DNA of 64,000 nucleotides from Apis mellifera (taxonomy: Eukaryota > Arthropoda > Insecta > Hymenoptera > Apidae), in contig NC_037640.1 in assembly GCF_003254395.2 (NCBI RefSeq), positions 11,791,789 to 11,855,788 of the forward strand, written 5' to 3'. The notes under the pieces were generated by a model. The model was not told the origin of the DNA. It did not search any database and saw nothing but the letters and a program-made list of their open reading frames with translations. The stretch's first letter is position 1, and every line of letters starts with the position of its first letter. A program made the translations under genes and the position numbers. Positions 53,101 to 64,000 of this stretch are shown in pieces.

Positions 53101-55921
53101 GCGTGAATATTATCACGTGAACAACTTCACGCTTATTTTATTTTCATCTTTTCGGTTGGCAGCACACGTAGTCTCTTTTCACTTGCAGTCGAAGAAGTTT
53201 TATTTACATCGACGATCGATAATGTAGTACAGAAAATTGAAACTCTCGACGAAATAGCTCAAGGTTAGTTGAAGTAAACAACTGACTAAAATCGTAATTA
53301 CTTGTTTCTGCAATAAAGGATTATGCGTTGTATAACTGTCGTTTGTCAACTCGCTAAAATTGGTAAGAATAATTCGTGGAGAAGGAGGAGAGAAGAGAGA
53401 GAGAGAGTAAATTTCTTCGATTTCCATCAGTGGAATGAATCTTGGGCTCGGAATTTGCAACGAGGTGCATACATATCTTCGCCTATGGTTAAGCTATGCG
53501 TCCACCCACGACTCGCAACGAGCTGCGCGATAATAAAGCTTCCGGTCTGGTCGTGGCAGCCGCAGGGACAGAAAACAAAACGTCAGGGGAAGAGAAGAAA
53601 ATTATTATTCCTTTGCCGCACGGCGCGTGTACAGAGCGGGATACACGAACCGGATGCAACGTGTTTGATTTACACTCGCGCAATACGCACGCCCCGACAC
53701 TCGCATACGTGTGTACCTAAGATGCACCCTTAATTGTGATTTGATCGATGATATAATTTTTCAATTTGAAAAATGAAAAAGATTATGCAAGATTATGTCA
53801 AATTCGCTACTTGTTGATTATTGTGTTATACCGTTATCGTTTTGTTGCAGCGGATTCGCGATAAATTTAATTTCTTTTTGGAGGGGATTGAAACTAACGA
53901 ACATATAATATAAATATATCGATCTGTTTGTGAAAGTGATCTGAATAAAAATTTTTTAAAAATTTTAAATTTATCGAGGAAACATTTTTCTATGAAATAA
54001 ATACGGTAAAAATATCGTAAAAAATTTAATACGAAATTATAAAACTCAGTCGTGAGTTCGCAACCAATGTTGGAACTTTATCTTGTTATTTTAATCGATG
54101 ATAAACTGATAAGATTGCAATGAGATAGTTGTTTAAAAAAAATTTTCAAATTTTTTTTAATAACGGATGTAGGCGTTCAAGGATTAATTTTCAATAAACA
54201 TATTTTATATTCTAAATAATCATATTCAAAATTAATTAATTAAAATTAATTTATTTATTTTAAACGCGATTAATTTTTAAAAAAAATGAAAGATTCTGAT
54301 AATTGTATAATTCCAACGTTAGAGAGATTTTTAATTTTCAAGAATTAAAGAAATTAAAAGGAGAAAAAGAAGAAAAAGTTTTATCGTAAGTGACGTAACA
54401 TGTTCACATGTAAAAGCGAAATCGTAAAGTGTTATTTAAATTACATGTGATGCGGGTAATTTTACGGTTTCTAAGCCACTATTCTATTTCACTGTCGAGG
54501 AACTCGAGTAAACGCATCGCGTATACACCAGGTAGCACACCGTTAATCGTTACTTACAAAGTTTCACTTTTTTCTTTCACTCGTGTCTTCTGCCGTTTAT
54601 TACGATCTTAGATGCACTTGCGGCGCGTGTGGAACTTTTTCATTAGCATGTTTCCCACCATGCTTTCTTCCAACAGCTAAGTTGTCACGACCGAATAGAC
54701 GGAACGAGTGCGAAATAACACGCGAGCGTGTTATTCAACGATGAAATAATTAAAGAAACGTTAGATGAAGAAAATTAGATTCCTAATAAATAAAATAAAT
54801 AAATATATCGTCAAAATAAATAACCTACCCTGTCATCCTTGATTTTTGCTGGCTTAATATCGGCTTCCACGTAGAATATAGAATTCATTTCACGGTGAAA
54901 CCACATATTTTCTCTTGCACAATTCAACGCCGTATTCCCTCATAAGAGATACCATCGATTTCATTTTTTTATTATTTCCTGTTTATCATCAAAATCTACT
55001 CCCTTTAATACCTGTTGAAGCAAGTTCGAACATTTCGATGCAACACGATTGTACGCGTACACTAAAAAAAATTACATTTTATTCAACCCGTCGTGTCAAT
55101 TTCGTTTTAAAAATGTTCGTAATAAAATCGACGATTCGAGATAACATCGTTTTCAACGATACGAAGGATGATACAGTTTCGTCCGATTGTTCGTTTCCTC
55201 CATAGATGGCATAGGTAAGGTCTTTTCACCGCGGTGGCCCCGTGAAAACTGGAAAGCGAAACGTTAATCGCACACCTCGCTCGTTTCTATGAGTACGCGA
55301 CGTGTCTTTCCCCTACCCTCCTCCTAAATTCATTCCCCTTAACCGCTTCGATGGCCCTTCTGTCGGTCAATTAGAGATCCCCTTAAATCGTCATTCCGTG
55401 AAAAGTGACTGTGTGAAATCAAACCGACCCTGAGCTTCGTTCCAATTAACGAAACCATCGAGTCACCTTCCCCTTCCGTTTCTTCGAAAATATTTTTTTT
55501 TTTTATCGCTGAAAGAGTGTCAAATTTCTTTTTTTTATTTTTTTCTTAAATAACCCGTAATTGTATTAATTTCAACGCGTTGGAAATGCAAGCTGAGCGC
55601 TCAAAACGCTTGGAAAATCGAGCTTAGCTTTAAGTATCGTTTATTTCGCGCAACTTCAGAGAATGGGAGGGGGAGGGGGAGGGGAAGAGAGAAAAAAAAC
55701 AAATTCTAAAACAAAATTCAGGCGTTAAATTTGGTAGAAATACAGTCTATAACCCAATTTGGCAAGTCATGTAAATTTTTTGCGTCACGTTATTTATTAA
55801 AAAAAAAAAAAAATTTTTAAATTTCTGTACACACAAAAAGAATTTAAATTCCAGTTAGTCTGGTATAAGATATTGTTTAATTAAATTTTCATTTTCATTG
55901 AGAAACGTATATAATTGCACG
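50116..55921. other. Gene-poor region, fifth part
   Basis: No gene is supportable. CpG-rich stretches occur at about 51.33-51.50, 51.75-52.33, 52.50-52.95 and 53.48-53.72 kb, where long frames overlap on both strands. Simple repeats include (ATA)n near 50487-50509, poly-A near 50970-51007, GA-rich near 53385-53408 and GGGGGA near 55660-55685. The last few hundred bases contain the CIMIP2 promoter and 5' UTR. Confidence 0.45.
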
Positions 55922-57871
55922 ATGTCTGCTGGAGCGGAATTATTAACCACAGTAGACCCACATCTTATTCCAGGGTAAATAATACAATTTTATATTTATT
56001 TATTATGTTAAGAAAAAAAAAAATTAAAAATATATTTATATCGATTACATCATCCGTTGTTTAAAAAAGAGCGTATTGCGCAAGAAATTATATTTCGAGT
56101 ATTTTTACCTCTTTACTTCTATACTCTTCTGTTCCATTTCACTCGTGTTTCTTTGATGAAAATAAAATAAAAAAAAAAAAAAAAAATTAACCCGTTTCAG
56201 ATACGCCGGCTATTGTCCTCAATATCGGTTCAGATGCGGTGAAACGTACGGAAGTTTAACCCATAAATTGCTCATTGATCCGACAGTAAATCATGCGGAG
56301 ACGATCATTTTATCGAATCGAATCGTCGACGATTACGAGGTATCGTGAAAATTTTCCCCATCCGCATCCTTTTTTCTTTTTTTCCTTATCACTAATCGTT
56401 TATCGATTATCGATTATCAACGTATGTAATAATTGTAGGTACAGAGGCCACCTAAAAGCGACATAGACACGGTGAACGCTAGATACAAGAGGACCGATCC
56501 TTTGTACAAGCATCCTTTAACGCCAAGTTACGAAGGTAGGCAGAGAAAGAAATAAATCCAAGTTTTTTTCCTTATAAAAATCAAGATCGTTCATTTTTAA
56601 GGCTTTATCCCGAAATTGAAGGCCAGAACTGGGCAAAGATACACTGTGCTAGCAACGGAAGGACTTGCCGAATTTGAACGGCAGCAACTGAAAAATAAGG
56701 CGAAGCTTAACGAGCTTAAGAAAACAATAGCTATACAAAGTGGACAGGGTGAACCGAGAAATTTAGAAGATCGTTTGGTAAAAAGGATATACTTGTGCAT
56801 GAAATTTTTTATTATTAAAAAGGAAAAAAAAAAAAATTAACTTTGTAATCTCATAATACACACAGCTCATAGAAAGCGAATTTAAATTACCTATGCTATC
56901 GGTCCGTCCCGATTGCGTTGGCGTAATGAGAAATTTATTTTTGGACGAACAACACGAGGCACCCAGGGATCACGCCCCTTCTCCTTATTTCATGGATAAC
57001 GCGAATCCGAAGAAATTCTTCGTCAGTCGTGAGTTTTTATCTGTTCTTCGTGATTGGCTTGAACTTGTCTTCGAATAATCTCGAACAGTGCTAAGAATTA
57101 CGTGAGCGATATATCGTAAGATTCAACTGTTTATCGAAATGTTTAACGAACGATGAAACTTCGTGATTTCGATCTATTAACAAAATAAATTGATCAATGA
57201 GCATATAAAGTATAAAAAGATGTCGAATTTATGAAATTGGATTAACAATAATAACAACACAGATGGATCTTACGGATAGCGAGCAACGAATGCGATATTC
57301 CTTAATTCGAGAAAATAAGAGAAGTGAGTACGAAGGGAGTCGAGAATATTGATTATTTTTCTTTGTAATTATTTTTCGAATTATATATATATATTTAATT
57401 GTGTATTCATAGGATATGCGGGTCACATTCCATACGGATATGCACATTTTGGAAAATCGAATATTCCTGCCACCAACAGTGCTCTTTGCGATTTTACATC
57501 CGATTATCGTAAGAGGCAAAGTACAGAATGGGCACCGGTGACAATTTCACGGCCTGATCCACCGCTTATAATCCAACCTACCGCTATATATCACAAACAC
57601 GTTGGTATGCTTCCAAATTATCTTGGACACGTTCCTGGGGAAACGTTCAGGTAAATAATTATTTTTAAGTAATCATTCTAATCTCCTTATAAAGCATTTC
57701 AGAAAATATAAAAAAAATATAAAAATGAAACACATTGTATATGCTTCAAAATTGCTCTTTATTTATATTATATTATTTATATTAAATGTTATATTTAGAT
57801 TTGGTAAAACTTTTGGTGCTGATACTAAAGATGCAAAAAGGTGGCTTCGTGCTGATTTCTCTCCAATATGA
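55922..57871 (+). CDS. CIMIP2/FAM166-family ciliary microtubule inner protein
   Basis: Proteins of this family (DUF2475, formerly UPF0605) line the lumen of doublet microtubules in motile cilia and flagella. In a bee, sperm tails and chordotonal sensory cilia are the likely sites. Exons: 55922-55974, 56201-56339, 56439-56535, 56602-56777, 56866-57028, 57413-57650, 57799-57871. They give 939 nt, or 312 residues, with all junctions GT-AG. The family repeat appears three times: PGYAGYCPQYRFRCGETYG (about 17-35), RYAGHIPYGYAHFGKS (about 210-225) and GHVPGETFRFGKTFG (about 281-295). A basic, probably helical segment rich in Glu, Lys and Gln lies at about 120-145. The C-terminus is WLRADFSPI. No signal peptide or membrane segment is present. 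Which vertebrate paralogue (2A, 2B or 2C) is closest cannot be decided by eye. Confidence 0.88.
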
Positions 57872-58128
57872 TATATAATGAAATAATTCTAAATGAAAAA
57901 TATTTAATAGTACGATAAAAAAAATAACAATGGTTTTACTAATTTTATTCGTGATGTAAACTTATGTAAAGTTATGTATTGTATTTGATAATAAAATTGA
58001 AAAAAAATTTTTAATACAATCTTAGATGTATATGTGGTATGAAATTGTAGTAAATTAATGATTACTAATTAAAATCCCTTTTAATCCCAAAAAAGAAACA
58101 AAAGAAAATATGAATAGTATTATTCATA
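57872..58128. other. Convergent 3' ends of CIMIP2 and KAT
   Basis: About 257 bp separate the stop codons of two convergent genes. An AATAAA-type signal near 57993 on the plus strand would serve CIMIP2. No RNA gene is seen. Confidence 0.6.
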
Positions 58129-60029
58129 TTATTCTTGAGATTTCCATTTCATTAAAATTTCAGCTGCTTTCTTCAAATTTTCATCTTTCTACAATAAAAA
58201 AGAAATCAATTATGAATAAGAAAAAAATATAATGTCGATATTATTTATTGTATACGAATTAATTCTTACTTTTATAAAACAGTATCGCACATTATCTTCA
58301 CCTAAATATTTATGTTCGGAACTGTAAAAAGCAGATGGCGGAATTCCTTGAACACCAACGTTTTTCGTCATCCATTTTGTAAAACGATAATCTCTATGCT
58401 CATCCGTTTCTTCTTCTAAATTAACTTTGTCTTTTAAAGCTGTCCAATTAGCTATCATAAAGTATCCACCTTCGGGAATTGTTGGAGACATTCCTACATC
58501 GCTAAGAAATTTAGCCATATAATCTCGTTTTGATGTTAATTCTTTAGCTAAACTAACAAAATAACAATCAGGTTGATCGAATCTTTCTAATTCTTGTTCG
58601 AATCCAATAGCTACAGCTTCCTAAAAAATTAAAAAATATAATTTTAAAAATTAAAAAAAATAATTTTAAAAAGTTATATCATGATAAATATTCGATTGAT
58701 AATTTAATAATTACTTGAATCGGTGTATTACATGTATATACACTATTTTGATGAACAATTTGCAAATTATATAATAAATTTGCTGGACCATAAGCCCATC
58801 CTAATTTCCATCCAGTGACACTGAATGTTTTACCAGCAGATCCAATTGTAATTGTACGCTCATACATATCAGGTAATGTTGCTAAAATGTATTTATTATT
58901 TAAATAAAATACTTGATAAAAATAATATATAATATTATTAGATATTTTTACCAATTCTAATATGTTTATATGGTTCATAAACAAGCCATTCATACACTTC
59001 ATCTGCTACAACAAGAGTATTCCATTTTTTAGCCAAATTAGCAATGAATTGTAATTCATCTAACGTAAAAACTTTTCCCAAAGGATTGTGCGGAGTGTTA
59101 ATAACTATTCCTTTTGTTTTTTCATTAAAAAGACCTTCCAATTCTTGTTTATCAAATATCCAATCTGCAGAAGAAAGAGGTCCATTTGTGCGTTTCTTTG
59201 AAATATAAAATATATTTTGTAAGTATAAAAAGCTTATATTTAAATTAATAATTTCCATATATTAATCATAATTTCATATATTAACTTACCGGTTTTAAAG
59301 CAATAAATCTTGGAATTCCTCCAGCAGACTTAACTATAGGTACATAACAGTCAAAAAAAGGTTCAATAATTATCCACTCATCACCAGGATTAGTATGACC
59401 TTGTAATGTAGCATATAATGCTTCATAAGCACCAGCAGTTATAAGAATTTCATTATTTGGATCTAAAGTACGGTTTAATAGTTTAGAATATAATTTTGCA
59501 ACAACATTTACTAAACGTGGATGACCCTAAAATAATATAATCTATTATAAATTTTAAATTGATAAATAAAATAATTTTAAAATAAAAAAAATTTAATAAT
59601 AATATTAATAAATTAGTTAAAATTTATTAATAATATTAAATTTTTCTATAAAGCTAAAATATTTACAAATCCTCTGGTATATTGATTCAAAAGAGGATTT
59701 TCACTTGTAGCTGAATCAGCTAAAGCTTTTGTTACATTTTCTGGAGCATGAAAATCAGGAAATCCTTGTCCTAAATTTACTAAAGGTTTATATTTTAAAG
59801 CCAATTGAATATATTCTACCCTAAAATAAAATTAATTTAAAATATGCACATATATGAAATTCTTGATATAATACATTATTAATATTATTTACCATACTGA
59901 TTTTTCATTGCCTTTTAAACGATCAGGAAGATCAAATTTAGACATTACAACAGATTTTTGAATATTTTTTAATGTGGATAAAGTATATGATATTTTAGAA
60001 GTTGTAGAAAAATTAACTTTAATAAACAT
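58129..60029 (-). CDS. KAT: Kynurenine aminotransferase / glutamine transaminase K
   Basis: This is a PLP-dependent fold-type I aminotransferase. It converts kynurenine and an oxo-acid to kynurenic acid, and members of the family also cleave cysteine S-conjugates. Exons on the minus strand: 60029-59893, 59820-59667, 59526-59290, 59195-58952, 58881-58715, 58620-58270, 58188-58129. They give 1350 nt, or 449 residues, the usual family length. Key residues: NTPHNPLGK (209-217), VADEVYEW (239-246) with Asp241 and Tyr244 around the cofactor, TIGSAGKTFSVTGWKLGW with Schiff-base Lys275, and Arg425 in VRYCFIK for the substrate carboxylate. NLGQGFPDF is the family N-terminal motif. The start is placed at the ATG right after the acceptor TTTTTTAG. 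An upstream exon (60716-60684, ATG to GTAAGT, 11 codons, phase 0) could extend it to 460 residues. The Lys/Ser/Thr-rich first 30 residues suggest a mitochondrial presequence, and an internal Met before SKFDLPDRLKG could give a cytosolic form. Confidence 0.94.
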
Positions 60030-62074
60030 CTAAAAAACAATTGTGAGTTATAAATGATAGTTACAAACAAATGACAACAAATTTAAAAACATGCATTAAA
60101 TTCTGATTTAAATAATTAATATAATTTAATATAATTAAATTTTTGAACATATAATAATAATTAGATGATTTATGTTAGAAATTAATATTAATAATCTAAA
60201 TATAAACACATAATTATAAATATACACACGTAATAATCTTTACCACTCCTTACCAAGGTATAATATATATTAAAAATGTTATCAATTGCAAATTATGACG
60301 ATAACGAATATTTACGACATTTTTATCAAATGAAGTACTTATGCAACAAGTTGTTTATTTAAAAAATATTGAAAAATATCTAGATTTATGTAGTAATTTT
60401 ATTTACTGCTATTGGTAATTCATTTCTAACTAAATAAATAATAATTTGGTTTTTCAATATGTCTATTAAATAATACATAATAATTTAAATATATTTTAAA
60501 TGATTATATAAAATTACAATATTGCTGTTAGAATTATTAAGTAAAATTAACATATACTTTAAAACATTTTATGATACAAAATTTTAGATTTTAATACTTT
60601 ATATATTATAAAATTATATGATCATGAATCATATTTTAATTATGTCAAAAAAATTTAAATATAATAAAATAATATAAACTTACCAAAAATAAATACAAAA
60701 AATTTTCTATTTTCATTTTAAAATCTATTTAAATTATAAATTACAAGTCTAATATTAGTTTAATTTATTGTAAAATAATTATGTTCGAAAAGCTATCTAG
60801 ATAGCAAACAATTGAAGATTTTTTTTTTAAAGTAGATCAAGGTAATTTGAAAGGTTCATTTGAAACTTAAAATATGAAGTATACTCCAGCATTATGATAT
60901 ATATGGTAAAAATTTAGAACCATGTATAATTCAATTGTTGAAATTAATAAAATTAATCAAAATAGAAAGATTCTTTTTTGTTATAGTATATATAAATAAT
61001 TTCATATATATAATATATGAAGTGTGAATATGGCAAAATAAAAAAATTCAAATTTGAATATGTAAATGAAATTTTTTTTTCATACAAATTCAAATTAAAA
61101 TTTAGACTCTTAAGAATAATTAAAGACTATTTTATATTCATTTTAATTTAACAAATAAATTTTAACATACAATTTATAAATACGAGATGCCATCTAGTAA
61201 TGAATAGGTAAAATTAACCATTAAATAACAATCGAAAATTTAAAATTTCTTGGTTATTATACTGAATTTTTAACTTTTTTAACTTTTAAGAATTCAAATT
61301 AAATCTTAAATCCTTGGGAATTATTTGAGATTAATTTCATTCGAATTATTTTTTAAGAAATTAAATTTTTTAAGAAACATTTAAAATGAATAAACTCTTT
61401 CATAGTTCAACTTTCAACTCTTTTAAACTCTAGCAGTGAAAAAGTAGAATTAATTATTAGATGTCAAATGTGGAATTTACAAATGTTTGTTATAATTAAT
61501 AAATATTCAAACGATATTTAAACGAAATTAATCTCAAATTATTTCTAAGAATTTAATTTGAAATCTTAAAAATTAAAAAATTTTATTATTTAATGATTAA
61601 TTTCATCTTTTTACCGTTAGATGTCGATTTGTGTCCATAAATTATATCAATTTCAAATGTTTCTTATAATATTTGAAACGAAAAATATTATTTAAACCAA
61701 ATCAATTTTAAGTTATTCTTGAAGATTTGAGATTAAATTTGAGATTTGGAAAGTTAAAAATTTTAGTCTAGAGAAATTTTAATTTTTCGATTTTGATATT
61801 TAACGATTAGTTCTAATTTTCTACCGCTAGATGGTTATAATGTTTCAATATCTGAATTTATAAATGAAGTAGAGAAATAAATAATTTATTTTTTGAGTAT
61901 ATATATATATTATTTGTAGTATTTCTTTATTTAATTATTAAAATAAATAGATTATTTTGTTTAATTATTAGGACGAATAATTTGTATGGTTATTAAAAAT
62001 ATTTATATAGTTATATAATTATTTTTGTAAATATATGATAAAATTTGGAAATTATTAAAAAAATATTGTTAAAA
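60030..62074. other. Divergent intergenic region between KAT and NSE2
   Basis: It contains the likely first KAT exon and promoter near 60.7 kb, then a block of inverted repeats (separate entry), and the NSE2 5' end near 62.0 kb. It is otherwise plain AT-rich sequence with no gene. Confidence 0.6.
61185..61845. repeat. Imperfect inverted repeat cluster, ~650 bp
   Basis: Two left-hand units (from about 61185 and 61425) and two right-hand units (ending about 61630 and 61840) carry the same block in opposite orientation. GCCATCTAG (61189) mirrors CTAGATGG (61826), and AAATCTTAAATCCTTGGG..GAGATTAATTTCATTCGAA (about 61305-61345) mirrors CGAAATTAATCTCAAATTAT (about 61523-61542). A third copy of that second block follows, partly degenerate, at about 61690-61760. 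The symmetry centre is about 61500. No transposase or clear target duplication was found. Confidence 0.65.
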
Positions 62075-63106
62075 ATGACCCAGTCTCAACAAGTGATCGA
62101 AGAGTTATATGACTCTTATACAAAAACTGCTGCTAATATTATTGCATACTATGGTAAGTACATATATATAAGGTTAATGAATCAAATTAATAATATTTTT
62201 AATATATTTTTAATCGTATTAGTTTGTGCATAACATATTATAAACATTAAACATTAAATAATTAATTTCAATAATATAAAAAAAATTTATCATACTTTAT
62301 ATTTATTTATTATATTGTATTTTTACATTTATAGATGGCAATGAAAGAAACAATAAATTAAAAGAGTTAAGAGATATAGTAGAAAATAACTGTATTCAAA
62401 ATAAAAAATTAAAATCAACAGAGATCATAAAAAAAAGATTATTAACTTTATACAATGATGATGTTGATGATAATATTGAAAATAATATTGAATCTATCAT
62501 GAATGTAAGTATATAATATAAAATTATAAAATGTATATTAAATTATATGAAAAAAATAATATATATTTAAAAAAAATTAGGAATATAAACAAGCTATAAC
62601 TGAAATTGATAAAAATGTGGCAAATGATAATAACCTAAAGGAATTTGATAAACAAGTAGAAGCATTATTAGGTACATTTAAAATTGTAATAATAAAAAAA
62701 GTATGAAATATTTTGTATTACATGTAACTAATATCATTTGACAATAATATTTGTATTTCAGATAAAGTAGTACAGAAAGAAAATAACGCAGATGAAGAAT
62801 TACAACTTACAGGAGGCTATATAAATATAATTGATCCAATTTCTAAAAAAAGAATTGTAGATCCTGTGAAGAATACTATATGTGGTCATACTTATGACAG
62901 AGAAAGTATTACACAATTATTGAAACTTAATAAAAAAACAAGGTAAATATTTTATTAATAGAATTCATTTATGCGTGATAATTTTAATCATGTATTGTAT
63001 TTGCAGATGTCCTGTTATAGGCTGCAAAAGTATAGAATTTGTAACTCTTAAACATCTTCGTATAGATATTTTAACAAAAACATATCTTGAAAAAAATCCA
63101 GAGTAA
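62075..63106 (+). CDS. NSMCE2: NSE2/MMS21 E3 SUMO-protein ligase of the SMC5/6 complex
   Basis: NSE2 is the SUMO ligase subunit of the nuclear SMC5-SMC6 complex. It acts in recombinational repair and in protecting stalled forks. Exons: 62075-62153, 62335-62504, 62581-62671, 62762-62942, 63007-63106. They give 621 nt, or 206 residues, all GT-AG and in frame. The N-terminal half is helical and charged, as expected for the segment that docks on the SMC5 coiled coil. The SP-RING lies at about 130-185: IDPISKKRIVDPVKNTICGH, then TYDRESITQLL, then CPVIGC. The zinc ligands seen are Cys154, His156, Cys175 and Cys180, the C-H-C-C set of SP-RINGs. It is somewhat shorter than the human protein, mostly N-terminally. 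The start is the first ATG in good context (AAAATGACC). Confidence 0.93.
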
Positions 63107-63718
63107 ATACTTGTGACAAATTATAAATTAAACGTTCAAATAATATAATATTTTATAACATATATATAGAAATAGTTTATATAGAATATAAAGTTTAATA
63201 TCTACACATCATCAAAATAAAAATAAAAATTTTTTGTGATGTTTCTTGTACCTGAATGACAACGCGTGAGTTATCCTGGCACATTACAATTGTAAATATA
63301 TTTATATTAATTTTATTAAAAATTGTAAAATATTAGCTCTGTTCCAATCGCTTTTAAGAATTTATTTCAAGGATTAAAAAAGAATTTAAAAATATATTTC
63401 TTAAAATTATATATAAATATATATAATTATATGTAATTATACATAAAAATTATACTTAGACATACTATATAAAACTATATTTCCTATATTAAATAAAATT
63501 AGCATATAATTTATGTTTGTACTATTATTTAAAAAAAGAAAGACTATCTTTTTCGCTTGATTTTTTGATGAAATTTGTATAAATTTTACAATATGCAACA
63601 TTGTATAGAATATAAATAAAATATTAAAAGCGAAACAACTTCAAGTTATTATATATTTGTTTGTCTGTAATTTGCATCTTGTAATATTATCAGTCTCTAT
63701 GATGTCAACGATTAGGCT
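63107..63718. other. Intergenic, NSE2 3' flank
   Basis: AT-rich sequence with the NSE2 3' UTR. Near its end lie a TATATAT (about 63649-63655) and TCAGTC (63690-63695), a possible promoter for the next gene. A 10-codon upstream frame starting ATGATG at 63699 overlaps the next start codon out of frame. Confidence 0.45.
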
Positions 63719-64000
63719 ATGTTTATAATTACGTTTTTATCCACGGTACTAATTCTTTCTCGTGGGAAAGCTCGTCGTATCGTTGACGGAGTCAATGTGG
63801 ATGGAAGCAATTGGGATCCATTTCTATTGATATCGAAAGATTTGTACGAATCACCGAATTACGATATAACACATTGGGTACGGCAATTGCATCTACAGCA
63901 ATGCGCTTTTGTAGAAATCGGAGAAGGATTTTGTGCTGTAAGCAGAAAGTATTTCGTGCAAAATACTTTCTTTCTTGCAAACAATTCAACTGAACATACG
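63719..64000 (+). CDS. Start of a probable secreted protein, runs off the window
   Basis: The frame is open from ATG at 63719 to the last base (94 codons) and has no stop, so only the N-terminus is visible. Residues 1-18 (MFIITFLSTVLILSRGKA) look like a signal peptide, with cleavage probably after Ala18. The following sequence is a normal, non-repetitive mix with aromatic residues (NWDPFLLISKDLY, THWVRQLHLQQC, FVEIGEGFC). Two Cys are about 20 residues apart, and an N-glycosylation motif (Asn-Asn-Ser-Thr) lies near the end. An in-frame TAG closes the frame just upstream, which supports this start. A GTAAGC at 63938 could be a splice donor, in which case exon 1 ends at 63937. Composition is markedly less AT-rich than the preceding 6 kb, as expected for coding sequence. 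I do not recognise the family. Confidence 0.65.
   Translation, partial: MFIITFLSTVLILSRGKARRIVDGVNVDGSNWDPFLLISKDLYESPNYDITHWVRQLHLQQCAFVEIGEGFCAVSRKYFVQNTFFLANNSTEHT

Overview
This is a eukaryotic, insect window. It is very AT-rich at both ends, its genes are split by short introns with GT-AG junctions, and it is rich in microsatellites with almost no transposons. The feminizer (fem) gene at the left end has a 401-residue reading frame that fits honeybee Fem as I remember it, so the organism is almost certainly a honeybee (genus Apis, most likely A. mellifera). The window is then the sex-determination region. The fem paralogue csd is not present. Its hypervariable Asn/Tyr repeat appears nowhere in the coding exons, so if this is Apis, csd should lie off the left edge, downstream of fem.

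Layout. 1-8.2 kb: fem on the minus strand, nine coding exons. Its 4 kb intron 2 contains a decayed tandem copy of fem exons 1 and 2, further noncoding tandem duplications, and a 160 bp piggyBac-like MITE. 11.7-13.3 kb: MVB12 (ESCRT-I subunit), plus strand, seven exons. 14.5-18.65 kb: a large coiled-coil and low-complexity protein on the minus strand that I do not recognise. One of its introns is a seven-copy tandem repeat of about 165 bp. 18.7-55.9 kb: about 37 kb with no supportable protein gene. It is less AT-rich and has many microsatellites, minisatellites and CpG-rich patches. It is probably the long 5' intron and regulatory territory of the coiled-coil gene; a candidate first exon with a strong splice donor is at 45.04-45.35 kb. 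55.9-57.9 kb: CIMIP2/FAM166 ciliary microtubule inner protein, plus strand, seven exons. 58.1-60.0 kb: kynurenine aminotransferase, minus strand, seven or eight exons. 62.1-63.1 kb: NSE2/MMS21 SUMO ligase, plus strand, five exons. 63.7 kb to the end: the start of a probably secreted protein that runs off the window.

The genes are functionally unrelated neighbours: sex determination, endosomal sorting, cilia, amino-acid metabolism and genome stability. The most interesting local structure is inside fem. Tandem duplication of an exon whose length is not a multiple of three left a second exon 2 with both splice sites intact. Splicing it after the real exon 2 gives an in-frame TAG at its second codon. 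That is what a poison exon for the male (OFF) state would look like. All gene models were built by hand from splice consensus and continuous reading frame, and each closes in frame.
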